Assembly (NCBI GenBank): GCA_905116865.2
Contig: CAJHNH020002557.1
Span: 356,501-420,500 of the forward strand
From: Candidula unifasciata
Lineage: Eukaryota; Mollusca; Gastropoda; Stylommatophora; Geomitridae
DNA: 64,000 nt
Direction: 5' to 3'
In this document: positions 1 through 10,564 of the stretch, piece by piece
Numbering within the stretch: the stretch's first letter is position 1
Layout: every line of letters starts with the position of its first letter
Made by a program: the position numbers and the translations under genes
The notes under the pieces: model-generated
Told to the model about the DNA's origin: nothing
The model's database searches: none
Seen by the model: only the letters and a program-made list of their open reading frames with translations

Positions 1-237
1 AGAATAGACCCACTGCCGTAAGAGTTGACTAATAGGAAGCTTCCTTCAGAGTCACAGAGCATCCGCCCAACAGGCAAGCAACCAGCAGTCTGCATACAAA
101 TGAGTCAGATTTGTCAAATGGATGCACACGCACCACTCAGGTTCTGGAACAGGACTGCAGTCCAGAAGTGGATGAACAACCACAACCAGAACTTTCTGCC
201 AGAGTTTACAGCTGGTGAACGCGAAGAAGAAGAAGAC
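1..237 (+). mobile_element. SINE-like family B, copy running in from the left edge
   Basis: The visible part runs from agacccactgcc through gtctgcatacaaatgagtca and gagtttacagctggtgaacg to a (gaa)n tail. Family B copies share these blocks and end in an AAG-rich tail. The family has no coding sequence I recognise, and no clear tRNA head was identified. The element may begin left of position 1. Confidence 0.82.
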
Positions 238-507
238 TACAGGGTATAAGTCAATATATTAAGCCTTCTAAATTACTGTAAGACATGTCAATATTCTAAT
301 TCTACAGTACTACAGAATATAGTGTCACTATTAGCCTCCTTCAATATTATAAGACTTAGTTAAACATTTAAACATTATTATACAACACTACACTGCTGAA
401 AGAAAAAAAAATGTGACAGGAAAAAATCAACTTACAAACAAATTAAATAAAAGGAAAGATGCAGGCAGAAGATGAAACAAGAGGAAATAACCTGCTGTAC
501 AGCTTAC

Positions 508-684
508 CCTTTGATGCAGAGTAGTCTCCTCCCCTGCCGTAGTTAGGGCCCCTAGCTAGGAGTGATGGCTTCTCTTGCTTAGTGTCTATACCCAATCTGG
601 CAACAACAGGATCCAGGGTGGTCGGGGTCCTGGAGTTGGTGCTTGGCTGGTAGGAAGTGCTGCGATCTGCTAGACGAAGCTGAC
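508..684 (-). CDS. MTA: MTA exon: C-terminal low-conservation region
   Basis: This is a 177-bp exon with acceptor cttgtttcag and donor gtaagctg on the minus strand. Its two entry bases complete Cys with the previous exon (KQE-C), then it reads QLRLADRSTSYQPSTNSRTP, TTLDPVVARLGIDTKQEKPS and LLARGPNYGRGGDYSASK, ending with one base. EC(x)(x)RL matches AECTARLPEA of MTA1, but the Ser/Pro/Thr-rich rest is not conserved. The frame stays open and phases agree. The gene continues to the left of position 1, so the C terminus is not in this window. Confidence 0.88.
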
Positions 685-1518
685 CTGAAACAAGATGGGA
701 CCACATAAACACCTACAGCTCTCAGAGTCTGTAGACTTTTTCAGTAAGCAGATTTGTCTGTTATAACTGTTTTTTTTTTTTTTTGGTTATGAATTTTAAC
801 CCTGCCGTTTTGAGAAGCCGCAAAGCTGGCATTTCCATCTGAGACTCCTCCAAGTAAATGTAACTTACCCAGCATTTCTACTACAGCCTGTTGAGGAGAG
901 ACATAGTTAACTTCTTTAGGGCCTTAACAGTTTCCATACAAAGGAAAAATAAACAAATCACCAACACCATTAGCAGCATAACTCCACCTGTGCTTATTCC
1001 TGATCGTCGGCAGTGGCGGACAAATATCAAAGTTTGTTTTCAAAACAATGGTAGTCATGTAAGGCATATTTTTAAGATAAAATTGCTTTTCATTAAAATT
1101 AAGGTTTATTTTATATTTTTATGAAATGTATGGAATACCCAGTATTTGTGTCTGTGCAGTGTTTGTGCGGCCAGGATATGAACATATTTACTAAAAATAG
1201 CACTTTGGTGATGAGGGTATTGTTTGAAAAAAAAAGGCCTTTTAAATACCGTTTTGAGGTCATAATTTTCCTGTAGCCTTACAATTATGACGAGGTAACA
1301 GTATGTCACCCATTAAATGTCTTTTTTATGCCCCAACATGATACCATAAGTTATTTTTTTCCCCCAAGTGTCAAGCCATTTATAGTTGCTTGATTTTGTA
1401 TGTATTTGAGTACAGGTTCCCAGCAACTCTGCCTCTTCTGAACCTATTCTTGATTCGCCTCTTCTGGTCAACCTTGCAGCCTTTCTCTGTTAACTAATTT
1501 CCAGGCTTACTGGTTTTC
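685..1518. other. MTA intron, no further feature
   Basis: Between exon 508-684 and the 65-bp array. AT-rich, with a run of 16 T at 771 and no frame or repeat I recognise. Confidence 0.6.
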
Positions 1519-2297
1519 CTTTCTGAACAGTTGTCAGTGACTTTTATTATCCACAATCATCTCCTGATTCATGAAAATAACATCTTTCTGAACGGTTGTG
1601 AGTGACCATTATTATCAACAATCATCTCCTGATTCATGAAGATAACATCTTTCTGAACGGTTGTGAGTGACCATTATTATCAACAATCATCACCTGATTA
1701 ATGAAGATATCTTTCTGAACTGTTGTGAGTGACCATTATTATCAACAATCATCTCCTGATTCATGAAGATAACATCTTTCTGAACGGTTGTGAGTGACCA
1801 TTATTATCAACAATCATCACCTGATTCATGAAGATAACATCTTTCTGAACGGTTGTGAGTGACCATTATTATCAACAATCATCACCTGATTAATGAAGAT
1901 ATCTTTCTGAACGGTTGTGAGTGACCATTATTATCAACAATCATCTCCTGATTCATGAAGATAACATCTTTCTGAACGGTTGTGAGTGACCATTATTATC
2001 AACAATCATCACCTGATTCATGAAGATAACATCTTTCTGAACGGTTGTGAGTGACCATTATTATCAACAATCATCACCTGATTCATGAAGATATCTTTCT
2101 GAACGGTTGTGAGTGACCATTATTATCAACAATCATCTCCTGATTCATGAAAATAACATCTTTCTGAACGGTTGTGAGTGACCATTATTATCAACAATCA
2201 TCACCTGATTCATGAAGATAACATCTTTCTGAACGGTTGTGAGTGACTATTTTTATCAAAAATCATCACTTGATTGATGAAGATAATATCTTTCTAA
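1519..2297. repeat. Minisatellite, 65-bp unit, about 12 copies
   Basis: The unit contains tttctgaacggttgtgagtg and ends with cctgattcatgaagataac. A few units lack 3-4 bases. The array lies in the MTA intron between exons 3042-3230 and 508-684. The outermost copies are the most diverged. Confidence 0.95.
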
Positions 2298-2334
2298 AAA
2301 AATCTGCTACCAGCTCTATGTAAATCTACATCAG

Positions 2335-2470
2335 TGATATACAACTGGCGGCCACGGGCCATATCCAGCTTATATAGGCCTAGCAAATGGCCCGCGATTC
2401 ATTGCCAGTTGTACTGAATTAATGATCTTTCTATCCTGAGACTCTGCCTTTGGCTCGTGACGATCCTCAT
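2335..2470. mobile_element. Repeat family E, copy 1 (inverted-repeat type)
   Basis: Contains tacaactggc and its exact reverse complement gccagttgta around a ggccacgggcc...ggcccgcg core. The following taatgatctttctatcctg segment recurs in the copy at 16505. Probably a degraded short DNA transposon. Confidence 0.55.
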
Positions 2471-3041
2471 TTCCAACATTTTGGCCAATCAGTAAACTTA
2501 GTTGAATAGCCATAACATACATGGATCAAAGTGTCTAAATAGTTTAGATTTTTTTTAAAAACATTTTCCAGAGTTTGGCAAGCTATTAAGATACACCCAC
2601 AAACAATTCTATACTTTGGCATGCAATTCAGTAAAACCAAATCCAAAACACCATTTATCATAATTGTGCATGAAATCATTTTTTTTTTTAAACAATCTTT
2701 TACGTTTCCAGAAACCATGAGTTGTAAACCCTTTGGCTTGGTACTATGGATATCGCAACCATTCGGCCTTGATTCCATTATTGGTACCGTTAATCTGGGA
2801 GAAATGTGGCTTTTCAGCCTACCCCCTGGAGTGAACCCAGACCACAAGGAGTTCGTCACCCAGTCGCCGCATGAAATCAGATGTGCTTTTTAACCATGTA
2901 AATTTCCGATTCTGTTTTTTTAATTTGAGCAAAGCATAAACTTCACAGCCCTAATAATGATCACCAAATATCTCTAAAACCGAACCCACATTTTTCAACT
3001 CACAAGGCAAGATGACAACCAAACTGGCACCGAATACTTAC
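2471..3041. other. MTA intron, no further feature
   Basis: AT-rich sequence leading from exon 3042-3230. Open frames of about 90 and 130 codons on opposite strands here overlap each other, show no homology and are taken as chance. Confidence 0.6.
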
Positions 3042-3230
3042 ACTCTTGCTTGATTAAAGATGTGTTGATGGGAGCAAACGGACACCTAGCAGCGTGCCGG
3101 GGACGCAAGATGTCCCGACACAATCTCCGGGAAATCCGGGTTAACTCTGTAGTGACAAGGCAGAAGGCGGCTCGAGTCTTCATGACAGGGCGGGGACTTC
3201 CCGGAGCTACTGTGAGCCCGTGTGCAGTCG
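3042..3230 (-). CDS. MTA: MTA exon: conserved basic region after the zinc fingers
   Basis: This is a 189-bp exon (two bases, 62 codons, one base) with acceptor cagacatttag and donor gtaagtat on the minus strand. It reads ATAHGLTVAPGSPRPVMKTR, then AAFCLVTTELTRISRRLCRD and ILRPRHAARCPFAPINTSLI, KQE. It matches the MKTRQAFYL/TKLTRIARRLCREILRP/HAARHPYLPIN block of MTA1. In MTA1 this block is the start of the C-terminal region that binds RBBP4/7 histone chaperones (KRAARR-type motif, family knowledge). Entry phase 1 fits direct joining to 7680-7796 (skipping the extra finger) or to the missing microexon. Confidence 0.94.
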
Positions 3231-3557
3231 CTAAATGTCTGGCAAGATGTGCCTTCAGTTTGAACTCCTAGTAGCATCAAGGGGAAAAAATTATATGTTT
3301 ATTATTATTATTATTATTGCAACTATTTGAACTCATGGAACAACCCAATTCTTCAAATGGACACTGTTGGCTTCAACACGTAATCATTAGAGACTGTGCC
3401 TTCCATGCTATTTACCACCCCAAACAGACGATTACAGGAAGTGGTAGAAGCAATGACAATTTAAAAATGAACAATCCCGTCTATGCGAACAAAAGGAGTA
3501 TGTCATAAATGTTAAACTGCTGCGGTAACCATATGATCGTCCTGAATTTCTAGGGAC
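3231..3557. other. MTA intron, expected home of a missing microexon
   Basis: A short (TTA)n run lies at 3297. I looked here and in 3850-4232 and 4442-4633 for the predicted 37-bp finger exon and did not find a convincing one. Confidence 0.5.
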
Positions 3558-3850
3558 GAGATTTCCCTGTGTGGGTTTCGGGGCCCTATTTTAGGGAAAA
3601 AAAAGAGTAGACCCACTGCCTACCTAAAAGCATGTTGTAAGAGTCAACTAATTGGGAGCTTCCTTTAAAGTCGGAGAGCACCTGCCTGAAAGGCAAGGAA
3701 CCAATAGTCTGCATACAAATGAATCAGATCTGTAAAATGGATGCACATGCAACACTCAGGTTCTAGAACAGGACTGCAATCCAGAAGTAGATGCACAACC
3801 AGAACTTTCCGCCAGAGTTTACAGCTGGTGTACGCAAAGAAGAAAGAAGT
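3558..3850 (+). mobile_element. SINE-like family B, long copy
   Basis: The longest plus copy. It carries a 5' part (gtgtgggtttcggggccct, agagtagacccactgcc) plus the blocks aatagtctgcatacaaatga, ggttctagaacaggactgca and tacagctggtgtacgcaaag, with an agaagaaag tail. Confidence 0.84.
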
Positions 3851-4232
3851 GGGGGCAAGATATGGAGTGTGACAAGATATTACATCATCATTTTTGTATT
3901 TCAGTGGAAAGAGTTAACTTCTGAACTTTATTATTTGTTGCTGTAAAACTCTCTAGTGATGCACCTGATGGGATATAGTGAAATTTGCAAGGCAATAAAT
4001 TGTGCAATGGATTGTTTGTGTTTACATTGGGTACATTTTATAAAACCAATCTCTGGAAAGGCTCTAACATATTCCATCTAATGAGCAGAATCCATCGACT
4101 TCATAAGAAAGTTTCTTTTTAACAATCCTGCCTTGTGGCCTACTCTTTCCAAGCGAGATAGGATTTTTGTTGAATGTGAACATGGGACATACTTATCTGA
4201 GAAAACTCTGCATTTGATCAGATTATCTTGGA
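3851..4232. other. MTA intron, nothing recognised
   Basis: AT-rich unique sequence between the family B copy and the hAT MITE. Confidence 0.6.
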
Positions 4233-4441
4233 CAATGGTTCTCAAACTTCCTAACGCTGTGACCCTGTAATACAGTCCTCATGTTGTTGTGATTCCCAAT
4301 CATATAATTATTTTCGTTGCTACTTCATAACTTCAGTGAATTTGTTTTTCGATCGTCTTAGATGACCCCTGTGAAATGGTCTTTCAACCATTTTACAAGG
4401 GTCGCCCAAGATCATCGCGACCCACAGGTTTAGAACCGCTT
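4233..4441. mobile_element. hAT MITE, SPIN/URR1-like
   Basis: This is a 209-bp element with inverted termini: left caatggttctcaaacttcc, right aggtttagaaccgctt. It is flanked by 8-bp direct repeats matching at 6 of 8 positions (atcttgga and atctcgaa), as expected for hAT transposition. Internally it carries ccctgtaatacagtcctcat, attttcgttgctacttcata, gatgacccctgtgaa and cgcgacccacaggtt. From memory these closely follow vertebrate non-autonomous hAT elements of the SPIN/URR1 type. No transposase is present, so it would depend on an element elsewhere. It sits in the MTA intron just 3' of exon 4634-4695. Confidence 0.8.
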
Positions 4442-4633
4442 ATCTCGAAGATCAGACAAAAGTGTAATTTCAACAGTTTTATAAAAAAATACCCACACCT
4501 AGCTGAGATTTGAAAACTATCCCCTCTCGGGCTAAGGCAGACACGGTAGCCTGTCTGCCTTACCTTCCCACAACTTGAATTAGCTACCATACTATGTGCA
4601 GTTACCAAAGGACAGAATTTCCCATTCACTCAC

Positions 4634-4695
4634 CTTGCCACACCCAGGTACTGAACACTTCTGCATGCGGACAGAGTTCATCTGAGCTATTCGCT
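4634..4695 (-). CDS. MTA: MTA exon: start of an extra C2H2-like finger
   Basis: This is a 62-bp exon with acceptor tcatttcag and donor gtgagtga on the minus strand. Two entry bases complete Glu with the G left by exon 7680-7796. It reads ERIAQMNSVRMQKCSVPGCG then K, in phase 0. CSVPGC is a C-x4-C knuckle. The end of the finger (ATAH) is on exon 3042-3230, so one exon between them, predicted at about 37 bp from the C-x4-C-x12-H-x4-H spacing, has not been found. Human MTA1 as I know it lacks this finger. The call rests on splice sites, phase and the finger-like motif. Confidence 0.7.
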
Positions 4696-5285
4696 CTGAA
4701 ATGACAAAGTTAATGCTCAAGGTTTTCATTTCAGAGACAGAATATCACCCAATGACATTACATACACAAATGAATTACTAGTGTTACAATAAACATACAT
4801 AAGATATTTTTAGAGTAACCTGTGTTGTTTCTGAACAAATCCGCACAATGAACAGACACAGACTCAAATTGGTCCAATGACTTTCAGTTGTTACCGCAGC
4901 CCTTAGAGGAAGCACAGAACAGAAACCCTGGACACAATCAAGCATGTCATAAGAGGCACTAAATGTAGCGTTTGTACTGAAATGAGGCGACTGCACTAAA
5001 GCTATAAAAATCTTTAAATTAAAAAGTTTATTATTTTAATTAAAACAATTTGACTGCAGTTTTCTTGTTTCAGTTTAGGCTATTATCTCCTCTTTACTGC
5101 AGCTCATCCTTTGGTCTTGTCTAGTTACCTTGCACCTCTGTTTCTTGTTGTTAATCACCACAACGTTCTGTTTTGTTTACTGTAACTTGATTTGTGAGCT
5201 TACATACACTTTACTTATCACTTTCTATTTTCTCTCTTCCCCATTTTTTAAAGTGTTGGTTTTAATACTGGCTACCCAATTCTGT
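4696..5285. other. MTA intron, nothing recognised
   Basis: Unique AT-rich sequence upstream of exon 4634-4695 and before SINE A. Confidence 0.6.
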
Positions 5286-5570
5286 GGAAGTTGCCGTGGT
5301 GTAGCAGCTAGGCACTCGCTTGCAGATCAGAAGGTCTTGGGTTCGGGTCCCAAGGAAGCCACAGAAATTTTCTTCTTTAAAATGACCTTGGCTCCCAGTC
5401 AACTCAGCCTTGAGTGGGTATGAAGTACAAGTCCTGGGAAGTAAAGGCGGCAGTGTGCTGCTGACCCCATCACCCACCAAGCGATCTATAAAATGTAAGT
5501 CTAGCCCTATATGCCCAATAGGGCTGAAGGTGTGAAGAGAGTCACTTACTTTGACCCAATTCTGTAAAAA
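5286..5570 (+). mobile_element. SINE family A, full-length copy
   Basis: This tRNA-derived SINE has a box A-like tggtgtagcag and a box B-like gggttcgggtccc. The conserved body is aaaatgaccttggctcccag, gtcctgggaagtaaaggcgg and cccatcacccaccaag. The tail is tctagccctatatgcccaat. It is the best-preserved copy of the family in the window and defines its parts for the others. Confidence 0.87.
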
Positions 5571-5714
5571 GCATCCATCAAACAAAAGCTAAACAACTAT
5601 TGTCTGCGTTGGCTGACAGCCTAGACTTTAGTGAGAAAGTTGTGAGAAATGAGACATTAGGAGAACAACTGGACAATATATTTAGAAACAATGACTGACC
5701 TAATCTGGGCAGCA

Positions 5715-5830
5715 CAGAACCTCAAGATAAAAACACCAAGAGGCAGAACAAGAAAGAGGATGGACTAAAGGAGTCAATAAGACTTCACAACATCTCAGTA
5801 TACCAAGCAATCGAGCACCCCCTGCTCAGT
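5715..5830 (+). pseudogene. Possible very old LINE 3' remnant
   Basis: RGRTRKRMD at about 5728, followed by acttcacaacatctcagtat, faintly resembles the RGRPRTxFEDKSRETLQHHDVSV block of the LINE at 55560. Two stops interrupt it. Weak. Confidence 0.3.
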
Positions 5831-5989
5831 TATGCATCATCTGTTAAATGTGATTGTTTGTGGCAAAGAGCAGATACTGATACAAATAAAACAGAACAAA
5901 CTTGAAAGCTGTATGGAAGAGTCATCAACTAATAACAACAACACCGCTCTTTAGGTTTCACTGTGGGTCTATCACTTCTACTTAGTGTT

Positions 5990-6172
5990 TACCAACTGTA
6001 AACCCAACAGAAAGTTCTATCTGTTCTTCCACTCCTGGACTCTGGCACTGATCCAAAAACTTGAGTCTTGCATGCACATCAGTTTTACAGATCTGGCTTA
6101 TTTGTGTGCAGACTGTTGGAGAGGGGGGGAGCAGTGGGTTTATTCTCTGTTCTCCAAAAAAAAAAAAGAACA
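5990..6172 (-). mobile_element. SINE-like family B, minus copy
   Basis: Contains cagaaagttctatctgttct, ttacagatctggcttatttg and gcagtgggtttattctct in reverse order of the plus copies. Confidence 0.8.
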
Positions 6173-6175
6173 TCA

Positions 6176-6440
6176 AAACCCACACGGGGATGGATTTGAA
6201 CTCTTTTAATCACCTGCAATGGCTGGACTCTTCCTCGATGATCCTTTTCTTCTTCTTCAAAATGACTTTGGGACCCAGGTCGACCCAGTCTTAAATGGGT
6301 ACCAGGTAAAGTCCTGGGAAGTAAGACTGGCCGGTGTGATGCTGACTACATCACCCACTGAGTGCCGACTGGTCTATGAAATGTAGGTCTAGCCCGATAT
6401 GCCCAACACAACGGAAGGCATTGAAAAGGGCCCTTCACTC
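6176..6440 (+). mobile_element. SINE family A, copy
   Basis: The body aaaatgactttgggacccag, gggtaccaggtaaagtcctg and ctagcccgatatgcccaac is clear. The head is degraded (gatggatttgaactc near 6190 may be a remnant). It follows a minus-oriented family B copy. Confidence 0.8.
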
Positions 6441-7009
6441 TGTGCACTGACATTAGCACTGCAACGACTAGTTTATGATAACCTTTCCACATTTTTGGTG
6501 ACAATTGACACAAACTGATGGCCATACTGTAGATAAAGTTACAGTCACACATCCGTTACAACATTCACATACCTTGTCTTGCATTCGGAGCTGGCCTCTC
6601 ACCATCTGTAAGACATTTAATGATGATTTCTATGATTATTTAACCAGTGGCACAGAGTCCATGCTAGCTACTATTGACACAGGGTGTCGGATGGCTTGGT
6701 CATACAACAACAACATCCAGAAACATCCTGTCTCAAGCAGCACAGGTACATAAATGCAGTATCAACAGAATCATGTACAGATTGTTAAAGAGCAGAATTA
6801 AGTCTCAGTCTGGCATTACTTCTGAATGAATGGAGCTCTCTATACCATTGTAGACATCAGACCGCAAAGTGGTCTGCTGCCTTTGACTGAATCTAGCTGA
6901 GCATTTTGAATTACAAATCATGAGCAGATCAGATCCAGCTATGAACGGCACCTTTAGTCCAAAAAAGGCGACTAAGAAGGAGATTTTTTAAAACAAAACC
7001 ACAAAAAAA
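6441..7009. other. MTA intron, nothing recognised
   Basis: Unique sequence between SINE A and a family B copy. Confidence 0.6.
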
Positions 7010-7300
7010 AAACATACATGATTCAATCTTTGACTTTCCTGCGTGAGTTCCAGGGGTCCCATTATACGGAAAACAAGAACATAACCATTGCCTTCTTAAC
7101 ATGCATGTCACAGCAGGCAACTAATGAGGGATTTTTTATGGAAGTCAGAGTGCATCTGCCTGAGAGGTGAGGAATCAACAGTCTGCATACAAATAATCCA
7201 CGCCAGTAAAATGAACATGCACTTAAACTATAAGTTCTGGAACAAAAGCAAAGTGGACAAACAACCAAACCTTCCACAAGAGTTTACAACTAGTCGAACA
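7010..7300 (+). mobile_element. SINE-like family B, plus copy
   Basis: Contains caacagtctgcatacaaata, agttctggaacaaaagcaaa and cacaagagtttacaactagt. The 3' tail is degraded. Confidence 0.77.
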
Positions 7301-7365
7301 CTTAAAATAAAAACAATCCTTGACTTCTTGATAGCCATATTACACCCTGATTGTCCCCTTAGGAG

Positions 7366-7500
7366 CATTTGGTGGGTAATATGGCCAACATCATGCCAGC
7401 CACCTTTACCTCCCACGCCTTCATCTGGTACCCATTTAATACCTCCCACGCCTTCATGTGGTACCCATTTAAGCCTGGGTCGACCTGGAAGCCAAGACCA
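7366..7500 (-). mobile_element. SINE family A, partial minus copy
   Basis: Carries the body in reverse (tggtacccatttaagcctgg, gtcgacctggaagcc), with a local duplication of about 33 bp (ctcccacgccttcatctgg). Confidence 0.7.
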
Positions 7501-7679
7501 TAAACAAACAAAAAAGTCTGGTCTGCCATTTTATAAATATACTCTAATTTAATGTCAAAACAGTCTTAAAATATATGGTATGTTATAATTGTTCTCTTGC
7601 TAACATACATATCACTGTAACGACTAACCTCGACATAGAGGCACACTGAGACAGAAGCACCACAACAAACATGACTAAC

Positions 7680-7796
7680 CTAGTCGTGTGGGCATCTTCA
7701 GTCCTCCATACTTCTTCCAGTAAGTCCAACAACTGCTACACAGTCGGCACTGAAGGTGAACTGGCCCCCAGGAGTACCACTGTGACGAGTGGGAAG
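7680..7796 (-). CDS. MTA: MTA exon: second half of the GATA zinc finger
   Basis: This is a 117-bp exon with acceptor ttgtctccag and donor gttagtca on the minus strand. It reads [20 protein letters not shown], then [19 protein letters not shown] and one base (G). Joined to the previous exon it gives C-x2-C-x17-C-x2-C, the GATA-type spacing. QWYSWGP, CRLC and [17 protein letters not shown] are nearly identical to MTA1. In vertebrate MTAs the finger and its following tail contribute to protein and nucleosome contacts in NuRD. A 45-bp minisatellite begins only about 25 bp upstream of the acceptor. Confidence 0.97.
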
Positions 7797-7821
7797 CTGG
7801 AGACAACAGCAGCAGATAACT

Positions 7822-9353
7822 TGTAAAGCATTCAAACAATAACATGATCCGGTCATCATGAACATTTGTACAGCATTCAAACAATAACATGATCCAGTCA
7901 TCATGAACATTTGTACAGCATTCAAACAATAACATGATCCAGTCATCATGAACATTTGTACAGCATTCAAACAATAACATGATCCGGTCATCATGAACAT
8001 TTGTACAGCATTCAAACAATAACATGATCCGGTCATCGTGGACATTTGTACAGCATTCAAACAATAACATGATTCAGTCATCATGGACATTTGTACAGCA
8101 TTCAAACAATAACATGATCCGGTCATCGTGGACATTTGTACAGCATTCAAACAATAACATGATTCAGTCATCATGGACATTTGTACAGCATTCAAACAAT
8201 AACATGATCCAGTCATTGTGGACATTTGTACAGCATTCAAACAATAACATGATCCGGTCATCGTGGACATTTGTACAGCATTCAAACAATAACATGATTC
8301 AGTCATCATGGACATTTGTACAGCATTCAAACAATAACATGATCCAGTCATTGTGGACATTTGTACAGCATTCAAACAATAACATGATCCGGTCATCATG
8401 GACATTTGTACAGCATTCAAACAATAACATGATCCAGTCATCATGGACATTTGTACAGCATTCAAACAATAACATGATCCAGTCATTGTGGACATTTGTA
8501 CAGCATTCAAAGAATAACATGATCCAGTCATTGTGGACATTTGTACAGCATTCAAACAACAACATGATCCAGTCATCATGAACATTTGTACAGCATTCAA
8601 ACAATAACATGATCCAGTCATTGTGGACATTTGTACAGCATTCAAACAATAACATGATTCAGTCATTGTGAACATTTGTACAGCATTCAAACAATAACAT
8701 GATCCAGTCATCATGAACATTTGTACAGCATTCAAACAATAACATGATCCAGTCATCATGAACATTTGTACAGCATTCAAACAATAACATGATCCAGTTA
8801 TCATGAACATTTGTACAGCATTCAAACAATAACATGATCCGGTCATTGTGAACATGTGTACAGCATTCAAACAATAACATGATCCGGTCATCATGAACAT
8901 GTGTACAGCATTCAAACAATAACATGATCCAGTCATTGTGAACATTTGTACGGCATTCAAACAATAACATGATCCAGTCATCGTGAACATGTGTACAGCA
9001 TTCAACAATAACATGATCCGGTCATCATGAACATGTGTACAGCATTCAAACAATAACATGATCCGGTCATCATGAACATGTGTACAGCATTCAAACAATA
9101 ACATGATCCGGTCATCATGAACATGTGTACAGCATTCAAACAATAACATGATCCGGTCATCATGAACATTTGTACAGCATTCAAACAATAACATGATCCG
9201 GTCATCGTGGACATTTGTACAGCATTCAAACAATAACATGATCCGGTCATCATGAACATGTGTACAGCATTCAACAATAACATGATCCGGTCATCATGAA
9301 CATTTGTACAGCATTCAAACAATAACATGATCCAGCCATCATGGACATTTGCA
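7822..9353. repeat. Minisatellite, 45-bp unit, about 34 copies
   Basis: The unit contains cagcattcaaacaataacat. Because 45 is a multiple of three and the unit has no stop in several frames, long open frames appear on both strands. These are products of the repeat. The array begins about 25 bp upstream of the acceptor of the GATA-finger exon (7680-7796). Confidence 0.97.
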
Positions 9354-9428
9354 AGCAGAGGTGGATGATTGAACAACAACTTTTTGCCTGAGTATATACC
9401 CGGTGAATGTAAAGAAGACGAATAAAAC
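9354..9428 (+). mobile_element. SINE-like family B, 3' fragment
   Basis: Only the 3' end (tgcctgagtatatacccggt, gaatgtaaagaagacg). It directly follows the 45-bp minisatellite. Confidence 0.65.
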
Positions 9429-10359
9429 CATAAAAAAAAGACATTTATCCGTCCTGATGTATGCCACTTATTCAGCTGTAAGACAAAGATGTGACATCCT
9501 AATAAGATTATACAACACAGATATGAAACTATCAGATCTTCCTATCAGATACTGTCAGGAAGGCCAACACAATCAATAAACACCCAAAGAGGTTGAATGT
9601 TGAACAAGGAACTGATATCACAGCACTCAGGTCATTTCCATAAGTGCTCCATCTCCATCTTCAGCAGCAAGCATAGAGAACACTCAAAGAAGTTAGATAT
9701 GTCAGCTCTTGATTTGAACTGCTTCAACACAAAGCAGTTTTTATTTTAGCTCCTTATATCACAAGTTGAGCTCAAAAGCAATAAATATCTCAGGTGTGAA
9801 AGAGTTCTACAGCAGCCATAGACAAAATGGGACAAAAGTCACCTTCAAGCAGCAAGTAATTTGCAGTATCTCGCTCTCATCACTGTTTGCCTGAAAGAAA
9901 CTCGGTGTCTCGCCAACTCTCCCACCTCAAACATTTTTATAACCAAGGAGTCACTGATATCTTGTGCCCATCTTCAAGTGGTCAATCAAGGCCCCTTCTT
10001 CTTGGCAACATGCCTTCTGCTAGGTCCAAAATATTTCAGCTTCCGAGATACGATGCTACACTTAATAGTTCATTTAAAGGGTTCATCTATCCGTGACAGA
10101 TCTTCAAATTATCATTGTAATGACCAAGGAACTTAAGGTGAGCTGCTGGCAATACAAGAGATCTGGTGCAAATACAGCAAAATCTCATTAACACAAACTT
10201 ACTTAAGAAGAACATTTTAGTTAACATGAAAAAATGCGGGTCCCATCAGGAATGTATGATCATTACAAGTGTGCAGTTAACAGATGAACTCTTGATTTGG
10301 AAAGGGGGGGGGGGGGGGGGGTGTCACCTGAAATTCATGTTACCACCATAGCAGGCAAG
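9429..10359. other. MTA intron, G-run only
   Basis: Unique sequence with a run of 18 G at about 10304. No gene recognised. Confidence 0.6.
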
Positions 10360-10485
10360 AACCAGGGAACCAGACTACAAGGGAGACCCAGTGTTTGCAG
10401 GGAAGATAACATCCAAAAGTCTGTGACTGACAGAGGACTGGAATGGAACAAAGCCCAAAAGAAAACTGCTGATAGTGTAGTTTAG
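10360..10485 (+). pseudogene. LINE 3' coding fragment (C-terminal motif)
   Basis: Reads GRPSVCREDNIQKSVTDRGL then EWNKAQKKTADSVV and stops. The GRP-x-x-x-W-ED-x-I pattern with GLEWNxAQ is common at the C terminus of LINE reverse-transcriptase polyproteins. Here W of the WED is replaced. It is a remnant only, followed at 10565 by a fragment of another LINE type. Confidence 0.6.
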
Positions 10486-10564
10486 CAATATTTCTGGCAA
10501 AACTCTACAGACAAGGTAGAAAAGGATCGACTAAGTAAGTTGTGTTACTATGGTTTTACTGTAA

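Noticed and set aside
443..712. Treating the whole 89-codon minus frame as one protein
   Set aside because: The frame includes intron on both sides. Acceptor, donor and phase limit the exon to 508-684.
3515..3560. Missing 37-bp MTA finger exon at about 3532-3551
   Set aside because: A possible 20-bp segment between ag and gt has wrong length, wrong phase and does not encode the expected helix.
4560..4610. Missing MTA finger exon ending at a gtaagg donor (SSCGK)
   Set aside because: The only acceptor-like ag gives a stop or wrong residues, and the histidine part of the finger is absent.
5286..5360. tRNA gene
   Set aside because: Box A and box B-like sequences are present, but the acceptor stem is not closed and the sequence continues into a repeated SINE body found in many copies.
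7698..9239. 513-codon open frame on the minus strand
   Set aside because: It lies fully inside the 45-bp minisatellite, and the plus strand is equally open. It is a product of a stop-free unit whose length is a multiple of three.
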